64,000 nucleotides of DNA from Glandiceps talaboti (Eukaryota > Hemichordata > Enteropneusta > Spengelidae): assembly GCF_964340395.1 (NCBI RefSeq), contig NC_135554.1:22787592-22851591 (forward strand), given 5' to 3'. Both the position numbers and the translations under genes were made by a program. Below, piece after piece: positions 12,723 to 26,000 of this stretch; within the stretch, counting starts at the first letter, position 1, and every line of letters begins with the position of its first letter. Below the pieces are notes generated by a model. It saw only the letters and a program-made list of their open reading frames with translations. It was not told where the DNA came from and searched no databases.

Positions 12723-12815
12723 CCGGAATAATATCACACAGCTGCAGTTGACAGCACTCCTGTTGATCTCGCCAATTCTCACAAGGAGCATTCTCGTACC
12801 TCGCGCGACTTTATG
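12723..12815 (-). other. AEBP2: Likely 5' noncoding exon of AEBP2
   Basis: On the minus strand a strong donor (CCGG then GTAAGT) is formed at 12723/12722. The upstream sequence is locally CpG-rich (TCGCGCGAGG). Splicing from here to the acceptor TTTTTATTTCAG at about 10390 would join this exon to the one that contains the AEBP2 ATG. The upper boundary is a guess because no transcription start can be read. An ATG in this exon opens a frame discussed in the findings. Confidence 0.5.
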
Positions 12816-13020
12816 GTGGGTTATTTTACTATACATAGGGGTGTGCTGTTTTTAAAATATGAATTGCAACATTTAGTTCTTCATTACTTCTGTGCAACAC
12901 AGAGGCGTTGCTAAATTGCATATTTATAGATATGTGAAACACGTTATAGTGATAAAGGTGTCTACATGGAAACATATAAAATAATGCTTTCATATTTGAG
13001 TGAACACTTCCCCGGGAAGA
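12816..13020. promoter_or_regulatory. Probable bidirectional promoter, AEBP2 (-) / POLR1A (+)
   Basis: The interval lies between a minus-strand donor-bearing exon and a plus-strand donor-bearing exon, head to head. It is bordered by short CpG-containing stretches (CTCGCGCG on the left, CCCGGG on the right). No TATA box stands out at a fixed distance. The assignment rests on geometry, not on a motif. Confidence 0.4.
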
Positions 13021-13062
13021 AGTGAAGTTGGCCAAAGAAAATGGCGACATTGAATGATTACG
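13020..13062 (+). other. POLR1A: Likely first, 5'-untranslated exon of POLR1A with a YY1-like AAAATGGCG
   Basis: The sequence AAAATGGCGAC resembles the YY1 initiator-proximal element (AAGATGGCGGC) and is followed shortly by a good donor, TACG then GTAAGT at 13063. Joining it to the acceptor TTTCAG at 14296 places exon 14297 next, which contains the POLR1A start at 14333. The 5' boundary is not visible. Confidence 0.45.
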
Positions 13063-13335
13063 GTAAGTTGCACGTGTAGTTGTGTACATGCATGCCAGGC
13101 ACATGTGTATGCATAGGTGCCGATTACATTCACGTACAGTTGTAACAATATTTGAAGATACTCGCAGTACTGTGGTGTACAGTATATGATATAAGTTATA
13201 ACTGTGATATCTAGATACCGTCTGTCCCTCTGTAGTTCGATGACTGGTATGTATCGAAGTTGAGAATCCCATGCCCAGCGTTACATGTGTGTACATAATT
13301 AGTGTTTTCATTGATACTCATATAATTTACTCAGG

Positions 13336-13750
13336 CATGACCTCTTTAGTGAAGCTGCTAAACATATTAATAATTACAGAAACTTGACAGAAGAACAACA
13401 ATTTAAAGAAATAATGAGCAACAAAACTCTAATTATCGCACTTGGAAAATATATCAAACTTAGTAATATAAAAAGGGAGCACCACCTACAAAATACTCAT
13501 AAAATATAATTTGAAATGTCTAATTACCCTTCATTATTATTTTTTCATTAATATTATGTCTCAACTCGTTGAATAGTTATTGTTGTTGTTTTGTTTTGTT
13601 TTGTAGTCTTTATTATGATGTGTAATGTTACTTTTGAAAAGCCTATAAGTGCTATTATTATGATTTTTTCCCCCCAATTTTATTTTATTTGTACCTTTAA
13701 CAAATCCCCAGGGTTTTGTTACGTGTAATCAATAAATAAATAAAAAATAA
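13336..13750 (+). mobile_element. 5'-truncated non-LTR retrotransposon (LINE) 3' end
   Basis: An open frame 13336-13509 (57 codons and stop) reads as the C-terminal end of a LINE reverse-transcriptase ORF: FSEAAKHINNYRNLTEEQQF, then KEIMSNK and LGKYIKLSNIKRE. This is the usual style of the RT tail after the cysteine-rich segment. A T-rich 3' UTR follows and the block ends in AATAAATAAATAAAAAATAAA at about 13731-13751. The rest of the element is missing, as expected for 5'-truncated insertion. It lies in the first intron of POLR1A. Confidence 0.6.
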
Positions 13751-14332
13751 AAAGATACATCTTAAAATTATCAAATCACTTACATATGGTATTTATGTTC
13801 ATAATTTGTAGTGTACACCATGAGTTCATTTGATATATGTATTAATTATTGACGATATCCCAACCATAAATTCACTAAATGATTATATTTGATATAATTT
13901 GATTTTAATTTGAATCAATTTAAGTTTTAACTATTCTGTTATTGATGGCGTCTTTGTTTTAAAATGGAGCCTCACAGAATATGTGAGCTGTTCAAAACAC
14001 CGTTATTGAAAACAATCATTATTTATACATATTTGGAAAAGACATTTCTTTTAATAGTAAATTAGTCTGTCTACAGGGAACAATATCAGAAATAAACACT
14101 GTGACACAATTTTTCTAAAAAAGTGTTTATATAAATCTTCAACTATTGCGCAGTTGTAAAATTATCATAATTTAAAATTCACGATGAACAATACCAAAGG
14201 AGACACTTCATGTAACATCATAATGTGTACATACTAGTACACTTTCAGCTAGGGATGTTTAATTTACATATATTCATTTTGAAATTTCTGTTTCAGATTG
14301 AGAAATCCGGTTTGTAGCAACCAGAAGACAAG

Positions 14333-17300
14333 ATGCACCAGATCCCTTCCAAACGTCTGTGTGGTATTCGCTTTACCAATCATAGCACAGAGGAGATCAC
14401 CAATCTCAGTGTCAAAGAAATATCAAACCCACAAACATTTGACAGTTTTCTGCATCCATCATATGGAGGATTATATGACCCAGCATTAGGTGAGAAAACA
14501 TATCACAAACCAACAAATAATATTACACACGTATCTCTCATATGAAATTTCTGATCCAAGTGAATCAATCCGAATGAAATGATTTACTATGCCATCTTAC
14601 ACATGAAAATTGTTTCATAAACAATGTAACCAAGCCACCATTGAGGGCGCACTCATCCAAACAGGGGCATACTTGATCATTTTCTAAAATCACGGTTTGA
14701 GCAAAGTAAAATGCTGTCAGTTTCAGCAAAGCCAGTGGCATGTGAGAGATTCTGTATATCCTTGATATTTACTGAAATATTCCTTCTTTAGCATCATGAG
14801 TTCACATAATTGGAATAGTAGGTTAACCTGTCAAAAAAGACAGAAAGTGCTGTCTGAAATTTCAATTGACAATTTTCAATTTTTGTGTTTAGAAGAAAAG
14901 TTTACCTTGGTAAAATGGTTTATCACAAAGATGTATTTTCACTTGAAAATGTATGTATATGTCATATATTTTTTTCTAGGTCCTTCAGATCGTGATGATG
15001 TGTGTACTACTTGTTTCCTGACCTTTCTACATTGTCCTGGTCATTTTGGTCATATATCGTTACCTCTACCTGTATACAATCCGTTGTTTTTTAAACTACT
15101 TGTACAGGTATGTTAATGATGTTTTCTCATACTACTCATGAAATAATAACACTGGTGTGTTTTCTTGCTCATGGTATTCAGGAACCACAAGCATGCAAAG
15201 ACATACAATGTCATTAGTGTTGGTAACTTGTCAAAGTATAAACACGACAAGATCTTGGGTCTCATAACCCAAATCACTGATTAGAAAGCTACATGTTATA
15301 ACAATCAAGTGCAACTGTTACAGTCAAGTTTATTAACTGAATGTTTTATTGTACAACATGACTAACTTCCACAGATACAAACAAACTGAAAAAAGCATTT
15401 TATTCATACATCAGAGGCGTCCACTGTTGTTTTTGTGTCAGTTATGTTGCTGTCTTTACCTAATTTGTCTTTGCATGTTTGTATGAAGTCTTCTTTTAGC
15501 TCACTTCATTCAAGTAAATGCACCAGTGTTTTTATGCCAGTTGTATAGCTGTGTGGGCAATGTATCATTATGGAGCCCTATCATTACCCAGAACTATATA
15601 GCATGAACAATTTATTTTTAAAGAGCGCCCTCAGTGACCAATAAATCTGTGATTTTTATCATCAATCATAGCTATGACAAAATTATCTGTCAAGGTGTGG
15701 AACTATTTTATTGACAGCAGGGTTCTACATATCACACTGTAGATAAACTCTGAGTTACCTCAAGTAGTTTTCTATAATTCCCACCAATATAAGGTGCAAG
15801 GTATGGAACTCTATATAAGTTTATATCCCTCCCCCCGTTTCCCCCAGTTACTGGGTTTCCCAATCTTAGTGAATAGTAACAGTTGTCACGATGCTTTTTA
15901 AGGGCCATTTGCAGGGAAAATATACCTAAGTTCCCCAATCAAAATTATGATACTAGTATGTATGTACTTGAAATTACTGTATGTCAGTTTTACCATATTT
16001 TCCTCGTTAGTGAGTTAATCAAGTGGAGCAGTTGTCACAGTGTTTTGGTAGGGGTGATAAACAATTTACATGTACCTATGTTCCCCAGTCATTTTACCAG
16101 GATTCCCCACCAATATTATGATATATCAATGTATGGGAAATGCACCCTTTTTATTTGTTATAGGGTTTCCCAAACCTTAAAAGAATTCTAACATTGGTCA
16201 CAGGGTTTTGTTAGGGGTGCTAAGCAGCCCAAATCTACCTAAGTTCCCCAGTCATTTTACTAGGGTTCCCCCATCAAAATTATGGTACAGGGTATGGCCA
16301 TCTATGCAAGTATTAGTTTAAACCCCACCCTCCACCCCTCATTGTCACCATGTTTCCAAACCTTTGTGTTGTATTTCATCTTCATACAGATTCTGAAAGG
16401 TTCATGTCTACACTGTCATCATCTGCTAGCTGATAGAGGAACAGTGGCACTCATCAAAGCTCAGTTACAGTGTCTGGAGTATGGTTTGTTGTCGGCCATT
16501 GACGATCTTGAAAATATCATGAGAGAGCTGACTGTTGACGGTTGTGATGATAGTGTTGCTGAAATAACAGAAATCAACAGAGAATTACAGAAATATGTGG
16601 AAAAAGCATTACAAGGTAAGGTTGTGACTTGAAGTTGAAAGACAGGTGTTGGTGGCTGTCAAATCATACCAAATTGACAATAAAAGCCACAAACTCAAAC
16701 TGGAACTACTTTTTAAAGCTGCACTTGCTGCAGCTGTATCATTTTCAGTCACTGGATATAGTGACTGAAACTGTACCGCCTAGCTTGCTCCTCGATATTA
16801 GATATTCAATGTTGAACATGTGGCGATTGTAGTAACTGAAACTGTACCGCTTAGCTTGCTCCTCGATATTAGATATTCAATGCTGTACATGTGGCGATTG
16901 TAGTGACTGAAACTGTACCGCTTAGCTTGCTCCTCGATATTAGATATTCAATGCTGTACATGTGGCGATAGTAGTGACTGAAACTGTACTGCCTAGCTTG
17001 CTCCTCAATATTAGATATTCAATGCTGTACATGTGGCGATTGTAGTGACTGAAACTGTACCGCTTAGCTTGCTCCTCGATATTAGATATTCAATGCTGTA
17101 CATGTGGCGATTGTAGTGACTGAAACTGTACCGCCTAGCTTGCTCCTCAATATTAGATATTCAATGAGCACTACCATATATAGGTATCAAGGCAAATCAA
17201 ACTACCATGGAATCACATTCAGAACCAATCTTTCACTCAAGATTAAAACCGGCCGCTGCACTATCTAAGGATAAAATTGATCATTGATTGACAGGTATAA

Positions 17301-17872
17301 TGTATTTTTATAAGTAACTCACTCATGGCGATAACAGAACAATTTTTAGCAAATGTATCTTTGGTTGCTGAATGAAAAAAAGTGTTCAAGGTGCAGGTTT
17401 AACATATTTGTTGTACACCAAAGCGTTATAGCATGTTCGATCCTCCACCATTCACTCTATCTGTATCCTAGAGGTTGACAAATTTACATGTGGCGAACAA
17501 TTAGAGCGTCCAAACTTCTTTATTTGCAATGTTTACACGTGAATGTCAAGCCAGTGTGTAACAGTTTCACCAACAACTCATAAACAGCTAATCTGGTGAT
17601 TTGAAAAAAATGTTTGTTTCTGTTTGTCCAGGACTAGATAAAGCTGAAGCAGCACGAAATGCACATGTCAGAAATATTACAGAGTGCAGACAAAGTCTGG
17701 TCAATGCCTTCAAGAAGAATCAAATAAAACATAGAGCACGGTGTGGTTTGTGTAATAAACGAGTAAATGCCCTCAGAGCTCAGCATAATAGCAAAATATA
17801 TGTCAACAAACTAAGCAGAAGAGTCGCTGTAAGGAAAGCTGCTTTTGAAACCAAAGCAACACAACAAGATAG
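14333..17872 (+). CDS. POLR1A: POLR1A exons 1-4: clamp core and zinc-binding residues
   Basis: The start [20 protein letters not shown] is the family-typical opening, in which a small N-terminal segment packs in the clamp. Exon 2 carries C61, C64, C71 and H74 (CTTC, then CPGHFGH). Exon 3 adds C101 and C104 (CLHC). Together these form the clamp zinc site of largest subunits. Exon 4 has a further pair, CGLC. The ATG at 14333 is preceded by AAG and is the first in this frame after the acceptor at 14296. The intron between exons 3 and 4 holds a 71-bp minisatellite. Confidence 0.93.
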
Positions 17873-19719
17873 GTAAGTACTTGGTGTGACAGACTTGTAG
17901 AGTAATTTGTTACGGAAGTTTATTTAGCACCCATAATGTCATAGTCTGGATTTCAGAAAACAAAAGATTGTATTATTTGGCCACTGGGAGTGCTGTTTCA
18001 ATAGGTACTGCATATGAGTGTAAAATTTGGACAAGTATGTTGTCATCAAAATATATGTAGCACCTAAATACCATATTGGTTTTCAGAAAAACAAAAGATT
18101 TTATGATTTTGCCACTAGGGGTGCTGTTTCTGTAGGTAATTGACATGTCAATAACAAGAATTGTACATTAGTTTGTCATCAAAATATATATATAGCACCA
18201 GTATTGTTTTCAGTAAAACAAAAGATTGCATTATTTGGCCAATAGGAGTGATGTTCAGAATCCCCATTTAAATTAATATTACTGCCTCAAAATGTGTTAA
18301 TGCTTTGGAATGAGATGTAATTCCTACTGATGTCAGAATGGTAGAGAACCTCCCAAGATAAAAACACAAACAACCACATTTGGGCTGTAATATTTTAGGA
18401 TATGCGCATGTTGAATGAACATTTATACAACAAGTAACACTGAAAAGCACTTTCTCTATGTACTACACCACTACTCTCATTTATTGCATTCATATCAAGT
18501 GTAAAAGTATACGCTTTCAGTTGGATATTTACAAGCCTAGCATGTGGCCTTTCTAATGTGGTCAATTAGCAAATGAAACAGTATACTTTTACACTTATAT
18601 GGATACTATTAAAACAATTGTGGTACATACAGAAAATGCTTTACTTTGGTGTTATGGGTTATATTAGCAAATGAAACTGTATACTTTTTACACTTGATAT
18701 GGATGCTATAAACAATTGTGGTACGTACACAAAATGCTTTGCTTTGGTGTTATGGGTTATATAATGATATGGAAAATGTCTATTTGTTTTCAACAGTGCT
18801 TAGATTACCAATGTACGAGAGTATCTTGTATACATGTATATCAAAAGCAATGGCATAGATGTTTAATATTTATTAATGCTCTGTGTTGTTACATTCACAG
18901 CCAAAATAAGGATGCTGGTGAAAACGAAGGTGTGAACACATTACAAGAACAAAACAATGTGAAGGAGGGTGCTGAGGTGGAGACAGATATAGACAAGGTA
19001 TATGTGACCCCACAGGATGCCAGGGAATATATGAAAAAATTACTCAAAAATGAAGGTAAATTGACAATATTGATATTTTCATTTCTCATAGTTTCAGAAA
19101 AGTCTGATTTTTCAGTTACTACAGTGATAAACGCATGTATCATATCCCATCTAAATGATGCTATTGCCATGAGGTTGCATGCTGGGTAGCTGACTTTTTC
19201 TTTTTGTGCTAATGTCGTATTGACCGAATAATTGTAGCAGAAGAATGAAATTATTGATAAGAAATGTACCAATAAATCAGATGATATCGACTTTGTAATC
19301 ATGATCTCATGAAATGAAGTTAATGTTCCGATGTACTTAATTCTTTACTTTCTTGCCTTTATGTTTTATTACATCATTACCAGTATTTTGACCTCCTTTG
19401 CTCCCAAATGACAGCTTACATATTTATTTTACATGCCTATACGTTCTTTTTCTCAATCATCAATTTTGTTCCAAAATAGTGACTGACTTGTCTATTTTCC
19501 AGGTTCCCTTCTCCATCATCTGTTTGGTTGTCTTGCTGCTGACGATAATGTAGAAAGACCTAAATCCATAGATGTATTCTTTTTAGAAGTACTTCCTGTA
19601 CCACCTTCTAGATTTAGACCAGTAAGTAACTGTGAATATACAAGTATGGGTGTCTATCTTTTTATGTTCATTGTCATAAATCTTAGATGTCTGTGTGTCT
19701 GTGTGTGTGTGTGTGTGTG

Positions 19720-19768
<49 letters not shown>

Positions 19769-19811
19769 GACTGACTGTCTCTGTCTGACTGTCTCAGTTT
19801 GTGTGTGTGTA

Positions 19812-19856
<45 letters not shown>

Positions 19857-20032
19857 GACTGACTGTCTCTGTCTGACTGTCTCAGTTTGTGTGTATGTCT
19901 GTTCATCTGTATCATTTATTGTGAATGTGTCTTTATCATGTATGTGTGTTTCTTTCAGTGTGAGTCTGTCAGCCTTTCTCTCAAACTGTATATGTATGTT
20001 AATATGTGTCTTTGTCTGTCTGTCTGTCTGCC

Positions 20033-20097
<65 letters not shown>

Positions 20098-23000
20098 TAT
20101 TATGAAGCTAAAAGACACACCAAATATTTTATGACATATTTTCATTCACTAGCCCTGTATGCATGGAAGTATCACATTTTGATATAGAAAGTACTCGTTA
20201 GGGATGACCTCACAATGTCGCACAAGCTCAATAAACGAACATCAATCGTTTAGGACAGAACCTCCTCTCCTAAGCGAACGTTCACAAGTGCGACATCGAC
20301 ATGTTTATATACGATGTACACCATGATGAAAACTGTAGCAGTCACACTATTACGATCAGTGCTAAGTAAACACATGATGGTAAACATGAAGTTTCAACCT
20401 TATGAACCTGTGTACTGAGATGATAGAAAACATCAAACTACTACCATAAGCCCAGCCCTGTATCTCAAATTTGAAGTAAATTTTTTTATCACCTTGTCAA
20501 CATCTCAGTAGTAAATACAGATGCTTTTATCATTGAAGGCATGAAAGTTTTCGAAATTTGGTTAGAAGTGTGAAAATGAAATTCAGCAATCGTATTGACA
20601 CCAGACCCCCCTTTCCCCTAAATGAACTTTGTCCGCTTGTTGAGCTTGTGTGACATTGTGCGATCATCTCTTATGAATCTATGAAAACATGTAATATGAA
20701 AGAAAGTTATAATAGAATGAATGTTTTCCTCTTGTCAGATATCAAAAATGAATGATCAACAATTTGAGAACCCACAGACAGCTAATCTGAGCAGTATATT
20801 AACAGACTGCGTTATGCTGAGACAAATTGTAGAAATCATGAAAAGAGAAGAAGGTGCACAAACTGAAGTTGATGGTAGTGCTGTGCAAGAAATTGACACT
20901 GTAAGTTATAACCAAATAGTACAACTTTTTGAAATACAGGTCAAATTTTGACAACATTAAGCTGTTTTAGAATCCAATATGGCTGCTGAATACTGTGTTA
21001 ACTCTATGGGAATATAGAAGATTGTCAATCTGCTTGAAATAAAAAAAAGTTTTGTGTACATTTTTGTATGATATGGCGAAGTTGAGGAGCTTGCATGAAC
21101 TTTGACCTTCTGGGAAAATTGCCCCTGAGGTGCATTTTATGTCAAAATCTTCTGATGTCTGTATGACCTTGAACTAGATTAGTTTGCCTGGCTTGAATAT
21201 GAAACTAGAATATCTTTCTAACATTACAAAGTACTGCCATACTTTCTTTCTACTTTTAACAGAGTGTGTTGGCCCGAGTACCAGGGGAAAGTAATGTTGA
21301 AAAATTACATAACAGCTGGGTACATCTTCAAAGCCGAGTCAACTGCCTTGTTGATAGTGATTTAGATAAACTTAACAGCGACAAACATCCTGGAATTAGG
21401 CAGGTGAGTTGAGTGAATGTGCAAGAAAGAAAGTGTTACAGGAATCTAAAATTAAACTTTTTGGATGAATTGGTGATTCACCTGTTTATCTTTTCCTGGC
21501 ACATACTTTTTTGATTTTGAGAAGATGGTCTAAATAAGAGACTCATTTGCATGTTTCTGGAAGGACCATGTTGATTTACTCAGCAATTCATGCAATTCTG
21601 TCCTATGTTTTAATATACTGTTTCCATCACATGTGCTTAGATGGAAGTAGTGCATTCTAATCTGTACATATTTGGTACACTTTGATAGATACTGGAGAAG
21701 AAAGATGGGTTATTTCGCAAACATATGATGGGAAAGAGAGTCAACTATGCAGCAAGGTCCGTGATATCACCAGATCCTAACATAGCAACAGATGAGATTG
21801 GAATCCCGGAAGTCATAGCAACCAGACTTACCTACCCACAAGCAGTGACTCCTTGGAATGTAGTAGAATTGAGACAAGCTGTCATGAATGGACCTAACAT
21901 ACACCCAGGGTAAGATCACGTTACTATGGACAACAAACTACATTGTATAGGCAAACTAAGATAGACACAAACTCAAACTATATATGTTCAACGTGATATG
22001 TTACACATGTAGGTGGTAGTGGTGCTTTTGTGGTGTGGATATTCATATAATCACCCAGTAATGAAGATAGTGCACAATGTGAAATGGAAGATCATCAAAG
22101 TCTATCAAATAAATGCTTGAGGAAAACTCATTAAAAAATGCAGCTCTACTGTCATTGTATTAGCTTATATCATATGTTGCATTGGTAAATTTATTAGTTG
22201 GCTTCTCACCACCGCCTCAAGGAAAGAAAGTAAGTACATATCAGGAACAATTCACGGTATCTACCAGTTGGCACATCAGCTCAGCTGGTTAGAGCACTCT
22301 GACTAGTGTTCAGGGGATGTGGGTTCAGTTCAAGGTATCTACCAGTTGGCACATTAGCTCAGCTGGTTAGAGCACTCTGACTAGTGTTTTCAGGGGATGT
22401 GGGTTCAATTCCTACATCTTTCCTCATTTGTGTGTCTGTCTTTGCTGATTGCTTGCTTTAGTAAATTTGATATATGCTAGCAATATGTGCACTAGTCTAG
22501 GTCATATAGGAACCAGATACTTTGTTTGGCGTTCTTATGCCATTGACAATAAAACTGGACTCACAAAATGTGAACTGGTGCATTGACATTCATATGATTC
22601 ATTAATTGATAAGAAGATGTGAAGGATGTTATATTGAAGGACCATTGCTTATCATGAAGTCTTTGAATTATCTCATTTTTATTGCAATTGGTATGGTTTT
22701 GTTTTTCAAACTTTGCACAAAGATGACATCCTAGTTTGGGCATATGCATATCTCATTGCTTTTGTGACTGTATAGCTGAATGGTTGCCTTTTTTATTGCA
22801 ACAGTCCACTTTTTGTGCAATATTTAAACCCCCCCCCCAAAAAAAAAAAACAAACAAACAAAAAAAAACCAAAAAACAAACAAACAAAAAAACCCTGTAT
22901 AATATGGGAATTGAAGTGTCCAGACAGTCATATGTTGTCAATGCGCATCACTAACTCAATTAACTTTTCTTTCTTAGAGCATTAATGTTAGAGAACCAAG

Positions 23001-26000
23001 ATGGCTCCAAGACAATGTTGAATGCTGGGAATAAAACCCAGAGAGAGGCTATCGCTAAGCAACTACTCACACCTCAGATTTCATCAGGAGTTAGTGGACC
23101 TAAAAAGGTTGGTCACAGCTATGAAACAAAATACTTTTTGAGAAGAAGTTTAAAATTTCTGCTACTAGCTTAATAGTCAAATGTTGCAACATAATTTTCA
23201 AAGAAATCAAGTGGAGATAGATCTAGACTAAATGTTGTGAATATAAATTTCAGCTGAGAAAAATGTTGATTAAAAATAAGATTACTAAAAGAACATTCAA
23301 ACACAAAATTATTTTCAATTTTGATGTTTTTATTTATTTCTCCAGGTTCATCGACATGTTAAAAATGGTGATGTATTACTTATCAACAGACAACCTACCT
23401 TGCATAAACCTAGTATCATGGCACATAAGGTATATTGCATTTATTTCTTAAAGGGGAACGCATTTGCATTAACTTTGGGTTCTGGAGAGTCCTTTCATGG
23501 TTTTATATCATCTATGTAATGCACAAATCAGAGAAATGTCAAAAGTTGTCCCTCATTCAGGGATCTTTGCTGTGTGTCACATTGCATCATGGGAGTTTAG
23601 CAGAATGTTTATGCAATGGTTGAACAATGAATATTCATGATGTACTGAAGATAATAAGCTCTTAGGGAAATCTGTTATCTCTGATAACTAGAGTATGGTG
23701 TTTTGCACTATTGCAAATTTTACATATTTCTCTATTTCTCTGAATCTTTGTAGGCACGAATCTTGCGAGGTGAGAAGACACTGCGATTGCACTATGCAAA
23801 TTGTAAATCTTACAATGCAGATTTTGATGGTGATGAGATGAATGTACATCTACCACAGAATGAAGTTGCTAGAGCCGAAGCCTATAACATCAGTAAGTGC
23901 TGTCAAACTAGCTTTGCCCCCCCCTCAAATTTATGACTGTGGTAACCCTCAAATCAAATAATCAAAATGTTCTCATGTGATACTGATAATGGTGGAGACA
24001 ACATCTGCAGAAAATAAAGGCATTTTTGTAAACTTTGGGTTCTGGAGAGCCATTTTATCATTTCACATTGTACAAATTTTTCACATGATTACTGAGAAAG
24101 GCCAAGTTGAGATTTGTTCCTCAATCATTGTTGAGTGGAAGTCTTCGCCATGGCCACCAATTGTCTCATGGAAGTCAGCAGACATGCATATGTAATATCA
24201 AAGCATTTTCATGATAATGTTTTATCTTGAAGGTAATGAACATTTATTAGCATTCATCGGATACTAATATGTGTCTGTGGCAAGGATTCCACTGACCAAT
24301 GAATTAGGAACCAGTTTCAACTCAATGTTTCTTGGCCATCATACCTAATGTGTGTGATGTAAGATCATGAAATGACTCTCCAGTTTTACAGTTTGCGACA
24401 TGATAGCAAATGTGCAACATAGCCCTGTCATGTAGTCACAAATACTTGATGTAAATCTGTAGAATCACATGGTGTGTCTTTGTATTTATATGTCTGTGTT
24501 AAAAATCACAAAGAACACTTCCAAATACTAAAAAAAAGAAAATAAGAAGAAATAAAGGGACTGTACAAAAGCTATCATTTCAGCAGAACATCTTCACATT
24601 TGTAAATTATTTGTTTTTCAGTGACAACCACAAATCAATACCTTGTACCTAAAGACAGCACCCCATTGAGCGGATTGATACAGGATCACATGGTGTCAGG
24701 GGTCAGACTTACCATGAGAGGGCGCTTCTTTAACAGGTCAGTCAGGAATTAAATAGACTTTGCAAAAAAAATTAGAAACACTGTAATTTCGTAATTTCAT
24801 AGTATTTTGTAACTGTGCAATGATTTGCAATTGTATTCAAGGCCTACTCGATCTATATAAATAGGGGTTGGATTAAGATGACACTCATTATGTTAGATGA
24901 CTTTGACTAGATGATGTGCTACACTCACACAGCTCATAGATCACCAATGAAATGGTTGCAGATTTTTTATCTCTTAATGTTGGACTACGGTATTGTGAAT
25001 ATACAGGAAAGAAATCTGTCACTGTATTTTTCAAAACGGTTGTGTTTTGGGGACAGTAGTCATGAAAATGTTGGCTTGATACATGTTGGGAAGTGTCGAG
25101 ACACTGACCAGGGATTGAAAATTAGCCCTTCAAGTGTTTAGCGACTACAAACATGAAAAGTTAGATTCTTAGATAGGCTCCACACCAGACTTTTACTCAT
25201 CATCAGACCTTCAAAGTTGAGAAACTTCTTTGACTGAGTTCCTATAAATGACTGTCAAATTGCAATGACTTGTGTACCTGGCAATATGAACCAATTCAAT
25301 ATAATAGATGCCAGAGCATGGTACATGAAGTTAGAAATGTCATGTAAAAAAACATAGATCTGTCGGGTAGATTTTCTTGTTGGTATAGTCAACTCTTCTT
25401 TTCTCTGTGTTGTGTATCTTAGGAAAGACTATCAGCATTTAGTTTACAGTGCTTTAACTGACAAGAGTGGTCCAGTCTACCTTCTTCCGCCAGCAATCCT
25501 AAAACCATGCAAACTGTGGTCTGGAAAACAAGTGTTGTCCACAGTACTTCTCAATGTTATCCCAGAAAACAAAGAACCGCTGAACTATAAAGGCAGAACT
25601 AAGATATCAGGCAAGGTAAGGATGGATGAAAGTCAGAGAAGGGAAATTCAGTAAATTTTGAAAAAAAAATGAACCAGAATGTTTAGTTGAAACTTGTTTC
25701 CAGTACATGTACTAAAAATGAAATATGAAGTTTTACATGGCTGTCTCCGTGTTTGTCTTAAAGGCCAAGTTTGGAAAATGCAAAATGCAAAATGTAGATA
25801 TCAGGTTTTTGTTGACTTTCCCCCAAAGTTGGTTAAGTTTTTGCCACAGTTGTGCTGATCCTGGTTCCACTTGTACAAAGTTGACAAATCCACGTAACGT
25901 TGCACCAAAGTACTTACAGTTAACTTGTAGTTGCACACTAAGTCATGTATTTGATATTTTATAGAATTGGCAAGCCTGTAAGCCAAGACTGTACATTGCT

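Noticed and set aside
12479-12751. Overlapping ORFs of 76 and 79 codons on the two strands
   Set aside because: CpG-containing sequence near a promoter, no family resemblance and no splice partner in frame.
12829-13311. Minus-strand 160-codon ORF
   Set aside because: No recognisable domain, crosses the inferred promoter and the POLR1A leader donor; composition looks random.
19583-20187. ORFs over the TCTG region
   Set aside because: Microsatellite translation; the real coding here is only the POLR1A exon ending at 19621.
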